Source: Burkholderia plantarii
GTDB lineage: Bacteria; Pseudomonadota; Gammaproteobacteria; Burkholderiales; Burkholderiaceae
Length of the DNA stretch: 64,000 nucleotides
NCBI RefSeq assembly: GCF_001411805.1
Contig: NZ_CP007212.1
Coordinates: 3,348,001-3,412,000, forward strand
Direction: 5' to 3'
Both the position numbers and the translations under genes were made by a program. Below the pieces are notes generated by a model. It searched no databases and had not been told where the DNA came from. It saw only the letters and a list, made by a program, of their open reading frames with translations. Below, one piece after another: positions 9,083 through 19,307 of the stretch (positions within the stretch are counted from its first letter, which is position 1; every line of letters begins with the position of its first letter).

Positions 9083-10050
9083 CAGGTCCGGCCTCCGAGC
9101 AGCGCCTCGACGATCTCGAAGGCCCCTTGCCGCGCCAGCTCGTCGGCCACCTGCCGGCCCAGCGCGAGCGCCGCGTCGGGCGTCGCGACGGCCGCGCGCG
9201 CGCGCGCGTTCAGCACGCGCGTGCCGCTCGGATTCGACACGCGGCCCGTCAGCTGCAGTTCGTCGCCGTCCCACACCGCGTGCGCGGCGAGCGGCACCTC
9301 GCAGCTGCCACCGAGCGTGCGCGAGACCATCCGCTCGGCCTCGCAGGCGAGCGCCGTGGCCGGGTCGTGCAGCGGCGCGAGCCAGCGCGCGACGTCGACG
9401 CGCGCCGCCGCGATCTCGATGCCGAGCGCGCCCTGCCCGGCCGCCGGCGGGCTCGTCTCGACCTCGATCAGCGAGCGGATCCGTGCATCGAGCCCGAGCC
9501 GCTTGAGCCCCGCCGCGGCGAGGATGATGGCCGCGTAGTCGCCGCGGTCGAGCTTGGCCAGACGCGTGTCGAGGTTGCCGCGCAGCGGCCGCACGTCGAT
9601 ATCGAGATAGCGCGCGCGCAACATCGCCTCGCGACGCAGGCTGGAAGTGCCGACGATCGAGCCGGTGGGCAGCTCGTCGAGCGACGCGTAATCGTTCGAC
9701 ACGAACGCGTCGCGCGGGTCCTCGCGGCTCATCACGGCCGTGAGCGCGAAGCCCTCGGGCAGCGACATCGGCACGTCCTTCAGCGAATGGACGGCGAGAT
9801 CGGCGCGGCCGTCGGCCAGCGCGGCCTCGAGCTCCTTCACGAACAGGCCCTTGCCGCCGACCTTCGAGAGCGTGCGATCGAGGATCTGGTCACCTCGGGT
9901 CGTCATTCCGAGGATTTTCACGTCGCAAGCTGGATATAATTTGCGCAGCGCGTCACGCACATGTTCAGCCTGCCACATCGCGAGGCGGCTCTCCCGCGAA
10001 GCGATCGTGAGCGTCGCCGGAACGTCGGCCGTAAGAGTCTCGGAATTCAT
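9082..10050 (-). CDS. hemC: Porphobilinogen deaminase (hydroxymethylbilane synthase)
   Basis: Enzyme of 322 residues that joins four porphobilinogen units into hydroxymethylbilane. The dipyrromethane cofactor cysteine is Cys250 ([10 protein letters not shown]), the catalytic aspartate is Asp92 (HSLKDVP), and the cofactor-binding arginines lie in GTSSLRR (134-140) and [10 protein letters not shown]. The ATG at 10050 opens the hemC-hemDX-hemY operon, in which each stop overlaps the next start. The gene diverges from ppc across roughly 190 bases, which must hold both promoters; I could not place either with confidence. Confidence 0.95.
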   Translation of the reverse strand: MNSETLTADVPATLTIASRESRLAMWQAEHVRDALRKLYPACDVKILGMTTRGDQILDRTLSKVGGKGLFVKELEAALADGRADLAVHSLKDVPMSLPEGFALTAVMSREDPRDAFVSNDYASLDELPTGSIVGTSSLRREAMLRARYLDIDVRPLRGNLDTRLAKLDRGDYAAIILAAAGLKRLGLDARIRSLIEVETSPPAAGQGALGIEIAAARVDVARWLAPLHDPATALACEAERMVSRTLGGSCEVPLAAHAVWDGDELQLTGRVSNPSGTRVLNARARAAVATPDAALALGRQVADELARQGAFEIVEALLGGRT

Positions 10051-10243
10051 TGCAGCGGCATCGAAGGACGGGAATCAGGAACGAACAATGGTAGCACGCA
10101 CGCCCGTCCCCCTTTTCAGGCGGTCCGGGCGCACGCGCCGGGGTCGCCCGCCGGCGACCGGCGTGGCGCGCGGCGGTCTTCCGCCGGCAAGTCGACAGTA
10201 CCGCAGTCTCCCGTTCACTCGTGCTTTCCCAAGGAAACCCATC

Positions 10244-13200
10244 GTGAAGTCCTCCGGATCGGCGCGCGCTGCGCGCCGCAATGCTGCCTCGTCCAACGTC
10301 ACCGCGCCGGCCACGACCGACGCCCCCGCGCGCCAGCGCGGCACGACCACGGCCGCCCAACCCGCCGCCAAGACGGCAACGACGAAGAAACCGGCAAAAC
10401 CGGCCGCCAACGGCGCCGCGACGACCATCGCCAACGGCACGGCCACGCCGGCCGGCAAGCCCGCCAAGCCCGCGAAGACGCCGGCGCGAAGCGGCGGCGC
10501 GGACCCGGCCGACCGGCTCAAGCCGAAAGCGAACGGCCGCACGCGCGACGACAAGGACCAGCCGCTGTTCGAGGACATCCGCTATCTGGGACGCCTGCTC
10601 GGCGACGTGGTGCGCGAGCAGGAAGGCGACGCCGTGTTCGAGGTGGTCGAGACGATCCGCCAGCACGCCGTGAAATTCCGCCGCGAGGACGATCGCGAGG
10701 CCGCGCAGGCGCTCGACAAGATGCTGCGCAAGCTCACGCCCGAGCAGACCGTGAGCGTGGTGCGCGCGTTCAGCTACTTCTCGCATCTGGCCAACATCGC
10801 CGAGGACCGCCATCACAACCGCCGCCGCCGGATCCACGCGCTGGCCGGCTCGACGCCGCAGGCCGGCACCGTGGCCTACGCGCTGCAGACGCTCAAGGCG
10901 GCCGGCGACGCGTCGGCCGAGGTGATCCGCCGCTTCTTCGACGAAGCGCTGATCGTGCCGGTGCTGACCGCGCACCCCACCGAAGTGCAGCGCAAGAGCA
11001 TCCTCGATGCCCAGCACGACATCGCGCGGCTGCTCGCCGAGCGCGACCAGGAGCTGACCACGCGCGAACGCTCACACAATGACGCGCTGCTGCGCGCGCG
11101 GGTGGCCTCGCTGTGGCAGACCCGCATGCTGCGCGATGCGCGCCTCACGGTGGGCGACGAGATCGACAACGCGCTGTCCTACTATCGCGCGACCTTTCTC
11201 GACGAGCTGCCGGCGCTCTACGCCGACATCGAGGAAGCGCTCGCCGAACACGGCCTGGACACGCGCGTGCCGGCCTTCTTCCAGATGGGCAGCTGGATCG
11301 GCGGCGACCGCGACGGCAATCCGAACGTCACGGCCGCCACGCTCGAGGAAGCGATCCACCGCCAGGGCACCGTGATCCTCGAACACTATCTGGAGCAGGT
11401 CCACAAGCTCGGCGCCGAGCTGTCGGTGTCGGACCTGCTGGTGGGCGCGAGCGACGAGGTCAAGGCGCTCGCGGCGGCCTCGCCGGACCAGTCGCCGCAT
11501 CGCGTCGACGAGCCGTACCGCCGCGCGCTGATCGGCATCTACACGCGCATCGCCGCGAGCGCGCGCGTGCGGCTCGGCGAGGGCGTGGTGGCGGTGCGCA
11601 GCGCCGGGCGCGGCGCGCCGCCGGTGCGCGCGACGCCGTATCCGGATGCCGAGGCGTTCGCGCGCGACCTGCGCGTGCTGCACGAGTCGCTCGTCGCCCA
11701 TCACGGCGCGCTGCTCGCGACGCCGCGCCTCGCGCCGCTGGTGCGCGCGGCCGAGACGTTCGGCTTCCATCTCGCCAGCATCGACCTGCGCCAGAGTTCG
11801 GACATCCACGAGGCCGTGATCGCCGAGCTGTTCGCGCGCGCCGGCGTCGAGGCCGACTACGCGGCGCTGCCCGAAGCCGGCAAGCTGCGCGTGCTGCTCG
11901 CCGCGCTGGCCGATCCGCGCCCGCTGCGGATTCCCTACGTCGACTACTCCGAACTCGCGAACAGCGAACTCGGCGTGCTCGAGAAGGCCCGCGAGGTGCG
12001 CGCGCGCTTCGGTCCGCGCGCGGTGCGCAACTACATCATCTCGCATACCGAGACGGTCTCCGATCTGGTCGAGGTGCTGCTGCTGCAGAAGGAAACCGGC
12101 CTGCTCGACGGCACGTTCGGTGCCGGCCCGGCCGACGCGAAGCATTCGCTGATGGTGATCCCGCTGTTCGAGACGATCGCCGACCTGCGCAACGCGCCCG
12201 AGATCATGGGCGAGTACTTCGCGCTGCCGGGCGCCGCGGCGCTCGTCGCGCGCCAGGGCGGCGAGCAGGAGGTGATGCTCGGCTATTCGGACAGCAACAA
12301 GGACGGCGGCTTCCTGACCTCGAACTGGGAGCTGTACCGCGCCGAGCTCGCGCTGGTCGAGCTGTTCCGCTCGCACGGCACCAAGCTGCGCCTGTTCCAC
12401 GGCCGCGGCGGCACGGTCGGCCGCGGCGGCGGTCCGACCTACGAGGCGATCCTCTCGCAGCCGCCCGGCACCGTGAACGGCCAGATCCGCCTGACCGAGC
12501 AGGGCGAGGTGATCGCGAGCAAGTTCTCGAATCCCGAGATCGGCCGCCGCAACCTCGAAACGGTGGTCGCCGCGACGCTCGAAGCCTCGCTGCTGCCGCG
12601 CAACAACGCGCCCGCGCAGTTGCCCGCGTTCGAGGCCGCCGTGCAGACGCTGTCGGACGCGGCGATCGCCACCTATCGCGCGCTCGTCTACGAGACGCCC
12701 GGCTTCACCGACTACTTCTTCTCGTCGACGCCGATCAGCGAGATCGCCGAGCTGAACATCGGCAGCCGGCCCGCCTCGCGCAAGCTGCAAGATCCGAAGC
12801 ACCGCCGGATCGAGGATCTGCGCGCGATTCCGTGGGGCTTCTCGTGGGGCCAGTGCCGGCTGCTGCTGACGGGCTGGTACGGCTTCGGCAGCGCGTTCGC
12901 GGCCTACCTCGACGGTGCCGCCAACGACGCCGAGCGCGCCAAACGCCTCGCGCTGCTGCAGAAGATGAACCGCACCTGGCCGTTCTTCTCGCACCTGCTC
13001 TCGAACATGGACATGGTGCTCTCGAAGGTCGACCTGGCGATGGCCTCGCGCTACGCGGAACTCGTCGCCGACAAGAAGCTGCGCAAGCAGGTGTTCGGCC
13101 GCATCGTCGCCGAATGGGAACGCACCACGGCCGCGCTCGCCGCGATCACCGGCCACGAGGCGCGGCTCGCCACCAACCCGCTGCTCGCGCGTTCGATCAA

Positions 13201-13348
13201 GAACCGCTTCCCGTACCTCGATCCGCTGAACCACCTGCAGGTCGAGCTGATCAAGCGCCACCGCGCCGGCGACACCAACGCGCGCGTGCGGCGCGGGATC
13301 CATCTGACCATCAACGGGATCGCCGCCGGCCTGCGCAACACCGGCTGA
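10244..13348 (+). CDS. ppc: Phosphoenolpyruvate carboxylase
   Basis: Carboxylates phosphoenolpyruvate to oxaloacetate to refill the TCA cycle. The 1034-residue product has the catalytic motif [11 protein letters not shown], the [10 protein letters not shown] strand, the glycine-rich loop [13 protein letters not shown] and the expected C-terminus [12 protein letters not shown]. The start is GTG at 10244 ([13 protein letters not shown]), preceded by AAGGAAA. An open frame extends further upstream but has no family support. The first ~105 residues are a Lys/Thr/Ala/Pro tract that resembles histone-like tails and is absent from enteric enzymes. Similar leaders occur in Burkholderia. The catalytic body starts near [14 protein letters not shown]. 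Confidence 0.95.
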   Translation: MKSSGSARAARRNAASSNVTAPATTDAPARQRGTTTAAQPAAKTATTKKPAKPAANGAATTIANGTATPAGKPAKPAKTPARSGGADPADRLKPKANGRTRDDKDQPLFEDIRYLGRLLGDVVREQEGDAVFEVVETIRQHAVKFRREDDREAAQALDKMLRKLTPEQTVSVVRAFSYFSHLANIAEDRHHNRRRRIHALAGSTPQAGTVAYALQTLKAAGDASAEVIRRFFDEALIVPVLTAHPTEVQRKSILDAQHDIARLLAERDQELTTRERSHNDALLRARVASLWQTRMLRDARLTVGDEIDNALSYYRATFLDELPALYADIEEALAEHGLDTRVPAFFQMGSWIGGDRDGNPNVTAATLEEAIHRQGTVILEHYLEQVHKLGAELSVSDLLVGASDEVKALAAASPDQSPHRVDEPYRRALIGIYTRIAASARVRLGEGVVAVRSAGRGAPPVRATPYPDAEAFARDLRVLHESLVAHHGALLATPRLAPLVRAAETFGFHLASIDLRQSSDIHEAVIAELFARAGVEADYAALPEAGKLRVLLAALADPRPLRIPYVDYSELANSELGVLEKAREVRARFGPRAVRNYIISHTETVSDLVEVLLLQKETGLLDGTFGAGPADAKHSLMVIPLFETIADLRNAPEIMGEYFALPGAAALVARQGGEQEVMLGYSDSNKDGGFLTSNWELYRAELALVELFRSHGTKLRLFHGRGGTVGRGGGPTYEAILSQPPGTVNGQIRLTEQGEVIASKFSNPEIGRRNLETVVAATLEASLLPRNNAPAQLPAFEAAVQTLSDAAIATYRALVYETPGFTDYFFSSTPISEIAELNIGSRPASRKLQDPKHRRIEDLRAIPWGFSWGQCRLLLTGWYGFGSAFAAYLDGAANDAERAKRLALLQKMNRTWPFFSHLLSNMDMVLSKVDLAMASRYAELVADKKLRKQVFGRIVAEWERTTAALAAITGHEARLATNPLLARSIKNRFPYLDPLNHLQVELIKRHRAGDTNARVRRGIHLTINGIAAGLRNTG

Positions 13349-13419
13349 CGCCGGCGAACGGCGCCGCCGCGCGGGGCCGCCACCGCAAGCCGCCTCGCCG
13401 CGAAACGGCGAGACCACGA

Positions 13420-13485
13420 AACGGCGCGGGCATCGGCGACGGTGCCCGCGCCGTTCGCTTTCCGGCGCGGGCGGGCCGGAAAGCG
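13420..13485 (+). terminator. Tandem hairpins downstream of ppc
   Basis: Two adjacent perfect stems are visible. AACGGCGCGGGCA (13420-13432) pairs with TGCCCGCGCCGTT (13443-13455), followed immediately by CGCTTTCCGGC (13456-13466) with GCCGGAAAGCG (13475-13485). Neither has a long T run, so termination is likely but not certain. The rest of the gap to 13675 holds a repeated CGGTAC motif described separately. Confidence 0.6.
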
Positions 13486-13511
13486 AACGGCGCGCGCTGA
13501 GCGAAGCGAGC

Positions 13512-13568
13512 CGGTACAATAACAAAATCATCGCGGTACCAGTACCGGCCGACGTCTTATCCCGGTAT
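13512..13568. promoter_or_regulatory. Repeated CGGTAC half-sites upstream of the XRE regulator
   Basis: CGGTAC occurs at 13512-13517 and again at 13534-13539, exactly 22 bp apart. The second copy faces an inverted GTACCG at 13542-13547, making a 14-bp palindrome. A weaker CGGTAT lies at 13563. The first copy overlaps TACAAT (13515-13520), a good -10 hexamer. The arrangement looks like an operator over the promoter of the regulator gene starting at 13676. This is inferred from spacing and symmetry only. Confidence 0.45.
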
Positions 13569-13675
13569 CGGCGCTACCTCGCCGCGCGATGTGTCGGGGT
13601 GGGTTTTCCCCGGTTCGTTTCCCGATTCGTTTCCCGTTTCGCCGTCCCGCTTTTCCCGGTCGCACCGCCATTCCG

Positions 13676-14521
13676 ATGAGTTCTTCCCGCCCCGCTCCGC
13701 CCCCGCTCGACGCCACGCCGGCGCGTTCGCTCGGCGATTTCATCCGCGCCCACCGCGAACGCCTCACGCCCGACGCGATCGGGCTGCCGCCCGGGCCGCG
13801 CCGCCGCACGCCGGGCCTGCGCCGCGAGGAAGTCGCCCAGCTCTGCGGCGTGAGCCCGACCTGGTACACCTGGATCGAGCAGGGCCGGCAGGTGTCGGCT
13901 TCAGCTGATGCGCTGGCGCGGATCGCCGTCGCGCTGCGGCTCTCGCGCGCCGAGCGGGCCTATCTGTTCGAGCTGGCCGCGCAGCGCGACCCGGCCGAGC
14001 CGGAACTGGCCACCGCCGACCTGCCCGACACGCTGGTTGCGGCCGTCGGGCTGGTGGCCGCGCCCGCCTACGTGCTCGACCGCCAGTGGAACGCGCTCGC
14101 CTGGAACGCGCCGGCCGCGGCGCTCTTCACCGGCTGGCTCGATGCCGGCCACGACCGCAACCTGCTGCGCTTCACGTTCACCTCGTCCGCCGCGCGCACG
14201 CTGATCGTCGACTGGGACGCGCGCGCGCGCCGGCTCGTGGCCGAATTTCGCGCCGACTCGATCCGCCACCTGAACGACGCGCCGACCCGCGCGCTGATCG
14301 ACGCGCTGATCGCCGACAGCGAGGCGTTCGCGCATTACTGGGCCTCGCAGGACGTGGTCGAGCGCGAGGGCGGCGAGCGCGCCTTCGACCATCCGCGCGA
14401 CGGCCGCGTGATCTACCAGCAGACCACGCTGAAGCCGGCCCATCGCGAGGACCTGAAGTTCGTGGTGCTGGTGCCGAACGGCGCGGCCGGCACCAGCACC
14501 ACGAGCGCGGAACCGCGCTGA
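13676..14521 (+). CDS. XRE-type helix-turn-helix regulator with MmyB-like ligand domain
   Basis: Transcription factor of 281 residues. The N-terminal helix-turn-helix (about 15-95) includes RRTPGLRREEVAQLCGVSPTWYTWIEQGR, typical of the group in which an XRE domain is followed by a PAS-like MmyB (MLTR_LBD) domain. The second domain, about 105-265, contains YVLDRQWNALAWNAPA and a WASQDV segment. These regulators usually bind small hydrophobic ligands and often control an adjacent enzyme gene, but the neighbours here are ppc and argH, so the target may be the gene itself. The ATG at 13676 is favoured; an upstream in-frame start at 13589 would add 29 residues. A palindromic motif lies 130-160 bases upstream. 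Confidence 0.85.
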   Translation: MSSSRPAPPPLDATPARSLGDFIRAHRERLTPDAIGLPPGPRRRTPGLRREEVAQLCGVSPTWYTWIEQGRQVSASADALARIAVALRLSRAERAYLFELAAQRDPAEPELATADLPDTLVAAVGLVAAPAYVLDRQWNALAWNAPAAALFTGWLDAGHDRNLLRFTFTSSAARTLIVDWDARARRLVAEFRADSIRHLNDAPTRALIDALIADSEAFAHYWASQDVVEREGGERAFDHPRDGRVIYQQTTLKPAHREDLKFVVLVPNGAAGTSTTSAEPR

Positions 14522-14695
14522 GGCCCGGCGCGAACGCGCTCGCCCGCCTGCGTGTCTGCGGGCGTCGGCTCACGCTCATTTTGATCGCCGGCGCGCGCGC
14601 CCGGCGCCCGCAGCCGGGCGGCCCGCGCGCCGCCGAATGCTAGAATCCCCACCTGCCCCGCGGCGCTCGCCGCGTCACTCCCATTACTCATCGCC

Positions 14696-16102
14696 ATGAC
14701 ATCCCAATTGCACAAAAAGGGCGAGGCCTGGTCGGCCCGCTTCTCGGAACCGATGTCGGATCTGGTCAAGCGCTACACCTCGTCGGTGTTCTTCGACAAG
14801 CGCCTTGCGCTCGTCGACATCGCCGGCTCGCTCGCACACGCGAAGATGCTCGCCGCGCAGAAGATCATCAGCGCCGACGACCTCGCCGCGATCGAGCGCG
14901 GCATGGCGCAGATCCAGGGCGAGATCGAGCGCGGCGAATTCGAATGGCAGCTCGACCTCGAGGACGTCCACCTCAACATCGAGGCGCGCCTGACCGCGCT
15001 GATCGGCGACGCCGGCAAGCGCCTGCACACCGGCCGCTCGCGCAACGACCAGGTCGCCACCGACATCCGGCTGTGGCTGCGCGGCGAGATCGACCGCATC
15101 GGCGAGCTGCTCGGCGACCTGCGCGGCGCCCTGCTCGACCTCGCCGAGCAGCACGCCGGCACGATCCTGCCCGGCTTCACGCACCTGCAGGTCGCGCAGC
15201 CCGTCACGTTCGGCCACCACCTGCTCGCCTACGTGGAGATGTTCACGCGCGACGCGGGGCGCCTGCGCGACTGCCGGGCGCGCGTGAACCGCCTGCCGCT
15301 CGGCGCGGCCGCGCTGGCCGGCACCAGCTACCCGATCGACCGCCACGCAGTGGCCGCCACGCTCGGCTTCGACGGGATCTGCGCAAACTCGCTCGACGCC
15401 GTGTCGGATCGCGACTTCGCGATCGAATTCACGGCCGCCGCCGCGCTCGTGATGACGCACGTCTCGCGCTTCTCGGAGGAGCTGGTGCTGTGGATGAGCC
15501 CGCGCGTGGGCTTCATCGACATCGCCGACCGCTTCTGCACCGGTTCGTCGATCATGCCGCAGAAGAAGAACCCGGACGTGCCCGAGCTCGCGCGCGGCAA
15601 GACCGGCCGTGTCAACGGCCACCTGATGGCGCTGCTGACGCTGATGAAGGGCCAACCGCTCGCCTACAACAAGGACAACCAGGAAGACAAGGAACCGCTG
15701 TTCGACACGGTCGACACCGTCGCCGACACGCTGCGGATCTTCGCCGAAATGGTGGCCGGCATCACGGTGAAGGCCGAGCCGATGCGCGCCGCGGCGCTGC
15801 AGGGCTTCTCGACCGCGACCGATCTGGCCGACTACCTCGTCAAGCGCGGCCTGCCGTTCCGCGACGCGCACGAAGCCGTCGCGCACGCCGTGAAGATCTG
15901 CGACGATCGCGGCATCGATCTGGCCGACCTCACGCTCGACGAAATGAAGCGCGACCTGCCGAACGTGGCGCACCTGATCGGCGACGACGTGTTCTCGTAC
16001 CTGACGCTCGAAGGCTCGGTGGCGAGCCGCAACCACCCGGGCGGCACGGCACCGGACCAGGTGCGCGCGGCGATCGCCGCGGCGCGCCAGGCGCTCCGCT
16101 GA
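14696..16102 (+). CDS. argH: Argininosuccinate lyase
   Basis: Last step of arginine synthesis: splits argininosuccinate into arginine and fumarate. The product has 468 residues and belongs to the fumarase/aspartase superfamily. The signature [12 protein letters not shown] holds the catalytic serine loop. The [13 protein letters not shown] segment and the catalytic-histidine region near GFTHLQ are also visible. A TAGAAT hexamer at 14641-14646, about 50 bases before the ATG, may be its -10 box, although no clear -35 is seen. The gene stands alone and ends at a strong hairpin. Confidence 0.96.
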   Translation: MTSQLHKKGEAWSARFSEPMSDLVKRYTSSVFFDKRLALVDIAGSLAHAKMLAAQKIISADDLAAIERGMAQIQGEIERGEFEWQLDLEDVHLNIEARLTALIGDAGKRLHTGRSRNDQVATDIRLWLRGEIDRIGELLGDLRGALLDLAEQHAGTILPGFTHLQVAQPVTFGHHLLAYVEMFTRDAGRLRDCRARVNRLPLGAAALAGTSYPIDRHAVAATLGFDGICANSLDAVSDRDFAIEFTAAAALVMTHVSRFSEELVLWMSPRVGFIDIADRFCTGSSIMPQKKNPDVPELARGKTGRVNGHLMALLTLMKGQPLAYNKDNQEDKEPLFDTVDTVADTLRIFAEMVAGITVKAEPMRAAALQGFSTATDLADYLVKRGLPFRDAHEAVAHAVKICDDRGIDLADLTLDEMKRDLPNVAHLIGDDVFSYLTLEGSVASRNHPGGTAPDQVRAAIAAARQALR

Positions 16103-16140
16103 CGCGATCGCCGAACCGCACGGAGCCGGCCGGCTCCGGC

Positions 16141-16176
16141 AACGAAAAACGGACGCCAGGGCGTCCGTTTTTCGTT
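16141..16176. terminator. Bidirectional terminator after argH
   Basis: A perfect 17-bp inverted repeat is separated by two bases: 16141-16157 and 16160-16176. Its A5 and T5 tracts sit inside the stem, so it can act in both directions. It serves argH and the convergent LprI-like gene. Confidence 0.9.
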
Positions 16177-16196
16177 TGCACCACCCTTCACCGGCG

Positions 16197-16937
16197 CTAC
16201 TTGTTGTTCACCGTCTCCGAGAACCGCTTCAGCGTGGCCACGCGCGCGCCGATCAGGTCGACGCGCTGCTGCTCGCTGATCAGCGGCGTGGTCGCGTCGC
16301 GGAATCCCGCCCAGGCGCGCTGGGCACGCACCAGCATCGGCCGCGAGCGCGACGGCATGCGCTTTTGCAGCTTCACGTAATAGCGGTTCAGATCGAACAG
16401 CGCGTGTTCGCAGGCGGCATCGTCCGAGCAGGCCCGCACGCGATGCACGGCGTCGGCCGCGCCGTTCGGCCCGGCGTAGCGATCGGCGGCGTCGCGCAGC
16501 GACAGCGCGCGGTCGCGCACCGGCTGGATCCGCATGTCGGCGCTCGCCATCGCGTACATCGTGCCGCTGGTGGTCGCGTAGACGGCCTGCGCGAGCAGCG
16601 TCTCGTCCTTGCGCCACAGCTGCCAGCGCCGCTGGCTCTCCTGCCAGCCGCGCTTCGCGCTCGCCGGCGCGACCGTGTTCAGCTGCGCGAACGCGTCGTC
16701 CACGGCCGTCAGCCATTTCGCGCGCGCCTCGTCCATGCACTGGATCTGGCCCACCGTCGAAGACCGGTCGCGCCGCGCGAGGCACTGCCGCATGCCGACG
16801 TCGATCGGATCGGCCGCGGCCACCTCAGCCCGCGCCGGCGCGGCCGCGCCGAGCCAGCCGGCCAGCGCCAGCACCGCCGCGGCCAGCGCGCGCGCGCGGC
16901 GCGCGCCGGCGGTGCGCATCGTCCCGAACCGTGCCAT
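16197..16937 (-). CDS. LprI-like (lysozyme inhibitor family) secreted protein
   Basis: Protein of 246 residues with a cleavable signal sequence (hydrophobic stretch about 17-30, AxA sites before EVAAADP). The mature part has paired cysteines (QCLARR, IQCMDEA, ACSDDAACEH) and repeats of the W-x5-Y/F helical pattern (GWQESQRRWQLWRKDE, RAQRAWAGFRD). This is the DUF1311/LprI type; some members inhibit lysozyme, and the activity of this one is not known. The start at 16937 lies two bases after the decarboxylase stop, so the two are co-transcribed. An ATG six codons later is an alternative start. The family call is by motif pattern. Confidence 0.75.
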   Translation of the reverse strand: MARFGTMRTAGARRARALAAAVLALAGWLGAAAPARAEVAAADPIDVGMRQCLARRDRSSTVGQIQCMDEARAKWLTAVDDAFAQLNTVAPASAKRGWQESQRRWQLWRKDETLLAQAVYATTSGTMYAMASADMRIQPVRDRALSLRDAADRYAGPNGAADAVHRVRACSDDAACEHALFDLNRYYVKLQKRMPSRSRPMLVRAQRAWAGFRDATTPLISEQQRVDLIGARVATLKRFSETVNNK

Positions 16938-16939
16938 CG

Positions 16940-19219
16940 TCAGCCGCGCACGCAGTCGACGTAGTACTCGACGCGCCCGTTCACTTCCTCGGCGACGAGG
17001 CCGTGGACATCGGTGTGGAAGCCCGGGAAGCGCTCGTTGAAGTCGCGCGCGAACCGCAGGTAGCTGACGATGGTGGCGTTGAAGCGCTCGCCCGGAATCA
17101 GCAGCGGAATGCCCGGCGGGTACGGCGTGAGCAGGATGCTGGTCACGCGGCCTTCCAGCTCGTCGAGCGGCACGCGGTCGATCTCGCGGTGCGCGAGCTT
17201 GGCGAACGCGTCGGACGCCTTCATCGCCGGCTCCATGTCCGACAGGTACATCTCGGTGGTCAGGCGCGCGATGTCGTTGGCGCGGTAGACGTCGTGGATC
17301 TGCGTGCAGAGATCGCGCAGGCCGACGCGCTCGTAGATCGGATACTGCGCGACGAACTCGGGCAGCACGCGCCAGAGCGGCTGGTTGTTGTCGTAGTCGT
17401 CCTTGAACTGCTGCAGCTCGGTGACCATCGAGTTCCAGCGGCCCTTGGTGATGCCGATCGTGAACATGATGAAGAACGAGTAGAGCCCGGTCTTCTCGAC
17501 GATGATGCCGTGCTCGGCCAGGTACTTCGTGACGATCGCGGCCGGGATCCCGGTCTCGCCGAACTCGCCGTCCACGTCCAGGCCCGGCGTGATGATCGTG
17601 GCCTTGATCGGGTCGAGCATGTTGAAGCCTTCCGCGAGCGGGCCGAAGCCGTGCCAGCGGTCGTTCGGGCGCAGCATCCAGTCCTCGCGCGAGCCGATGC
17701 CCTCGTCGGGCAGCGTGTCCGGCCCCCAGACCGAGAAGAACCAGTCGTCGCCGTACTCGGCGTCGACCTTGCGCATCGCGCGGCGGAAGTCGATCGCCTC
17801 GGCGATCGATTCCTCGACCAGCGCGGTGCCGCCCGGCGGCTCCATCATCGCGGCGGCCACGTCGCACGAGGCGATGATCGCGTACTGCGGGCTCGTCGAG
17901 GTATGCATCAGGTAGGCCTCGTTGAAGCGGTGCTTGTCGAACGTGCGGTTCTCCGAGTCCTGCACCACGATCTGCGAGGCCTGCGAGATGCCGGCCAGCA
18001 GCTTGTGCGTGGAGTGCGTCGCGAACACCAGCGCGCCGGTGCGCGCCCGGCCCGCGCCGATCGCGTGCATGTCCTGGTAGAACGCGTGGAACTCGGCGTG
18101 CGGCAGCCAGGCTTCGTCGAAGTGCAGCGTGTCGAGCAGGTCGCCGAGCAGGTCCTTGATCTGTTCGACGTTGTAGATCACGCCGTCGTAGGTGCTCTGC
18201 GTGATCGTCAGGATCCGCGGCTTGGCGTTCGGGTTCTTCTTCAGCGCCTCGCGCGCGAACGGATTCGCCTCGATCTTCTTGCGGATGTTCTCGGGCTTGA
18301 ACTCGTCGCGCGGGATCGGGCCGATGATGCCGAAGTGGTTGCGCGTCGGCGTCAGGAACACCGGAATCGCGTGCGTCATCGTGATCGCGTGCAGGATCGA
18401 CTTGTGGCAGTTGCGGTCCACCAGCACGATGTCGCCCGGCGCCACGGTGGCGTGCCAGACGATCTTGTTCGAGGTCGAGGTGCCGTTGGTCACGAAGAAC
18501 AGGTGGTCGGCGCTGAAGATCCGCGCGGCGTTGCGCTCCGAAGCCGCCACCGGGCCGGTGTGATCGAGCAGCTGGCCGAGTTCGTCGACGGCGTTGCAGA
18601 CGTCGGCGCGCAGCATGTTCTCGCCGAAGAACTGGTGGAACATCTGGCCGAGCGGGTTCTTCAGGAACGCCACGCCGCCCGAGTGGCCCGGGCAGTGCCA
18701 CGAGTACGACCCCTCGTCGGCGTACTTGACGAGTTCCTTGAAGAACGGCGGCGCGAGCGAATCGAGGTAGACCTTGGTTTCGCGGATGATGTGGCGCGCC
18801 ACGAACTCCGGGGTGTCCTCGAACATGTGGATGAAGCCGTGCAACTCGCGCAGCACGTCGTTCGGGATGTGGCGCGAGGTGCGCGTCTCGCCGTACAGGA
18901 AGATCGGGATGTCGGCATTGCGGCGGCGCACTTCGGTCACGAACGCGCGCAGCTCGAGGATCGCCGTGGCGAGTTCGGGCAGCTCGCCGTCCGGGCCGGT
19001 TTCGCCCAGCATCAGTTCGTCGTCGTCGATCGACAGGATGAAGCACGACGCGCGGCTCGACTGCTGCGCGAACGAGGTCAGATCGCCGTAGCTCGTCAGG
19101 CCGAGAACTTCCACGCCCTCCTTCTCGATCGCTTCGGCAAGCGCCCGGATGCCGGAGCCCGAGATGTTCTCGGAGCGGAAATCTTCGTCGATGATGACGA
19201 CGGGAAAACGAAACTTCAT
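16940..19219 (-). CDS. Arginine/lysine/ornithine decarboxylase (fold type I, inducible class)
   Basis: PLP enzyme of 759 residues that removes CO2 from a basic amino acid, giving a diamine or agmatine and consuming a proton. Three parts are visible: an N-terminal response-regulator-like wing domain (1-125), the PLP domain with Lys406 in STHKLLAGISQAS and Asp368 in HFDEAWLPHAEFH, and the C-terminal domain of the AdiA/CadA/SpeF family. The substrate cannot be chosen from sequence. The ATG at 19219 has a GGAGATT site. The downstream LprI-like gene overlaps the unit closely. No adjacent antiporter gene is present, so a complete acid-resistance module is not seen here. Confidence 0.93.
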   Translation of the reverse strand: MKFRFPVVIIDEDFRSENISGSGIRALAEAIEKEGVEVLGLTSYGDLTSFAQQSSRASCFILSIDDDELMLGETGPDGELPELATAILELRAFVTEVRRRNADIPIFLYGETRTSRHIPNDVLRELHGFIHMFEDTPEFVARHIIRETKVYLDSLAPPFFKELVKYADEGSYSWHCPGHSGGVAFLKNPLGQMFHQFFGENMLRADVCNAVDELGQLLDHTGPVAASERNAARIFSADHLFFVTNGTSTSNKIVWHATVAPGDIVLVDRNCHKSILHAITMTHAIPVFLTPTRNHFGIIGPIPRDEFKPENIRKKIEANPFAREALKKNPNAKPRILTITQSTYDGVIYNVEQIKDLLGDLLDTLHFDEAWLPHAEFHAFYQDMHAIGAGRARTGALVFATHSTHKLLAGISQASQIVVQDSENRTFDKHRFNEAYLMHTSTSPQYAIIASCDVAAAMMEPPGGTALVEESIAEAIDFRRAMRKVDAEYGDDWFFSVWGPDTLPDEGIGSREDWMLRPNDRWHGFGPLAEGFNMLDPIKATIITPGLDVDGEFGETGIPAAIVTKYLAEHGIIVEKTGLYSFFIMFTIGITKGRWNSMVTELQQFKDDYDNNQPLWRVLPEFVAQYPIYERVGLRDLCTQIHDVYRANDIARLTTEMYLSDMEPAMKASDAFAKLAHREIDRVPLDELEGRVTSILLTPYPPGIPLLIPGERFNATIVSYLRFARDFNERFPGFHTDVHGLVAEEVNGRVEYYVDCVRG

Positions 19220-19307
19220 GGGCGAATCTCCAAAAAGAACGACCGCGGCGCCTCAAAGCGCGGCGGTCACCCGGTCACTGGTTGGCGTGTAACGGTAAAC
19301 AACCAGA

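Noticed and set aside
9931..9950. TATAAT-like bases near 9935
   Set aside because: They lie inside hemC coding sequence, reading KLYPAC on the minus strand; no -35 partner.
16197..19256. A single 1019-codon minus-strand frame covering the decarboxylase and the LprI-like gene
   Set aside because: Only its last 246 codons are the real LprI-like gene; the rest is a shifted reading of the decarboxylase, so it is not a fusion protein.
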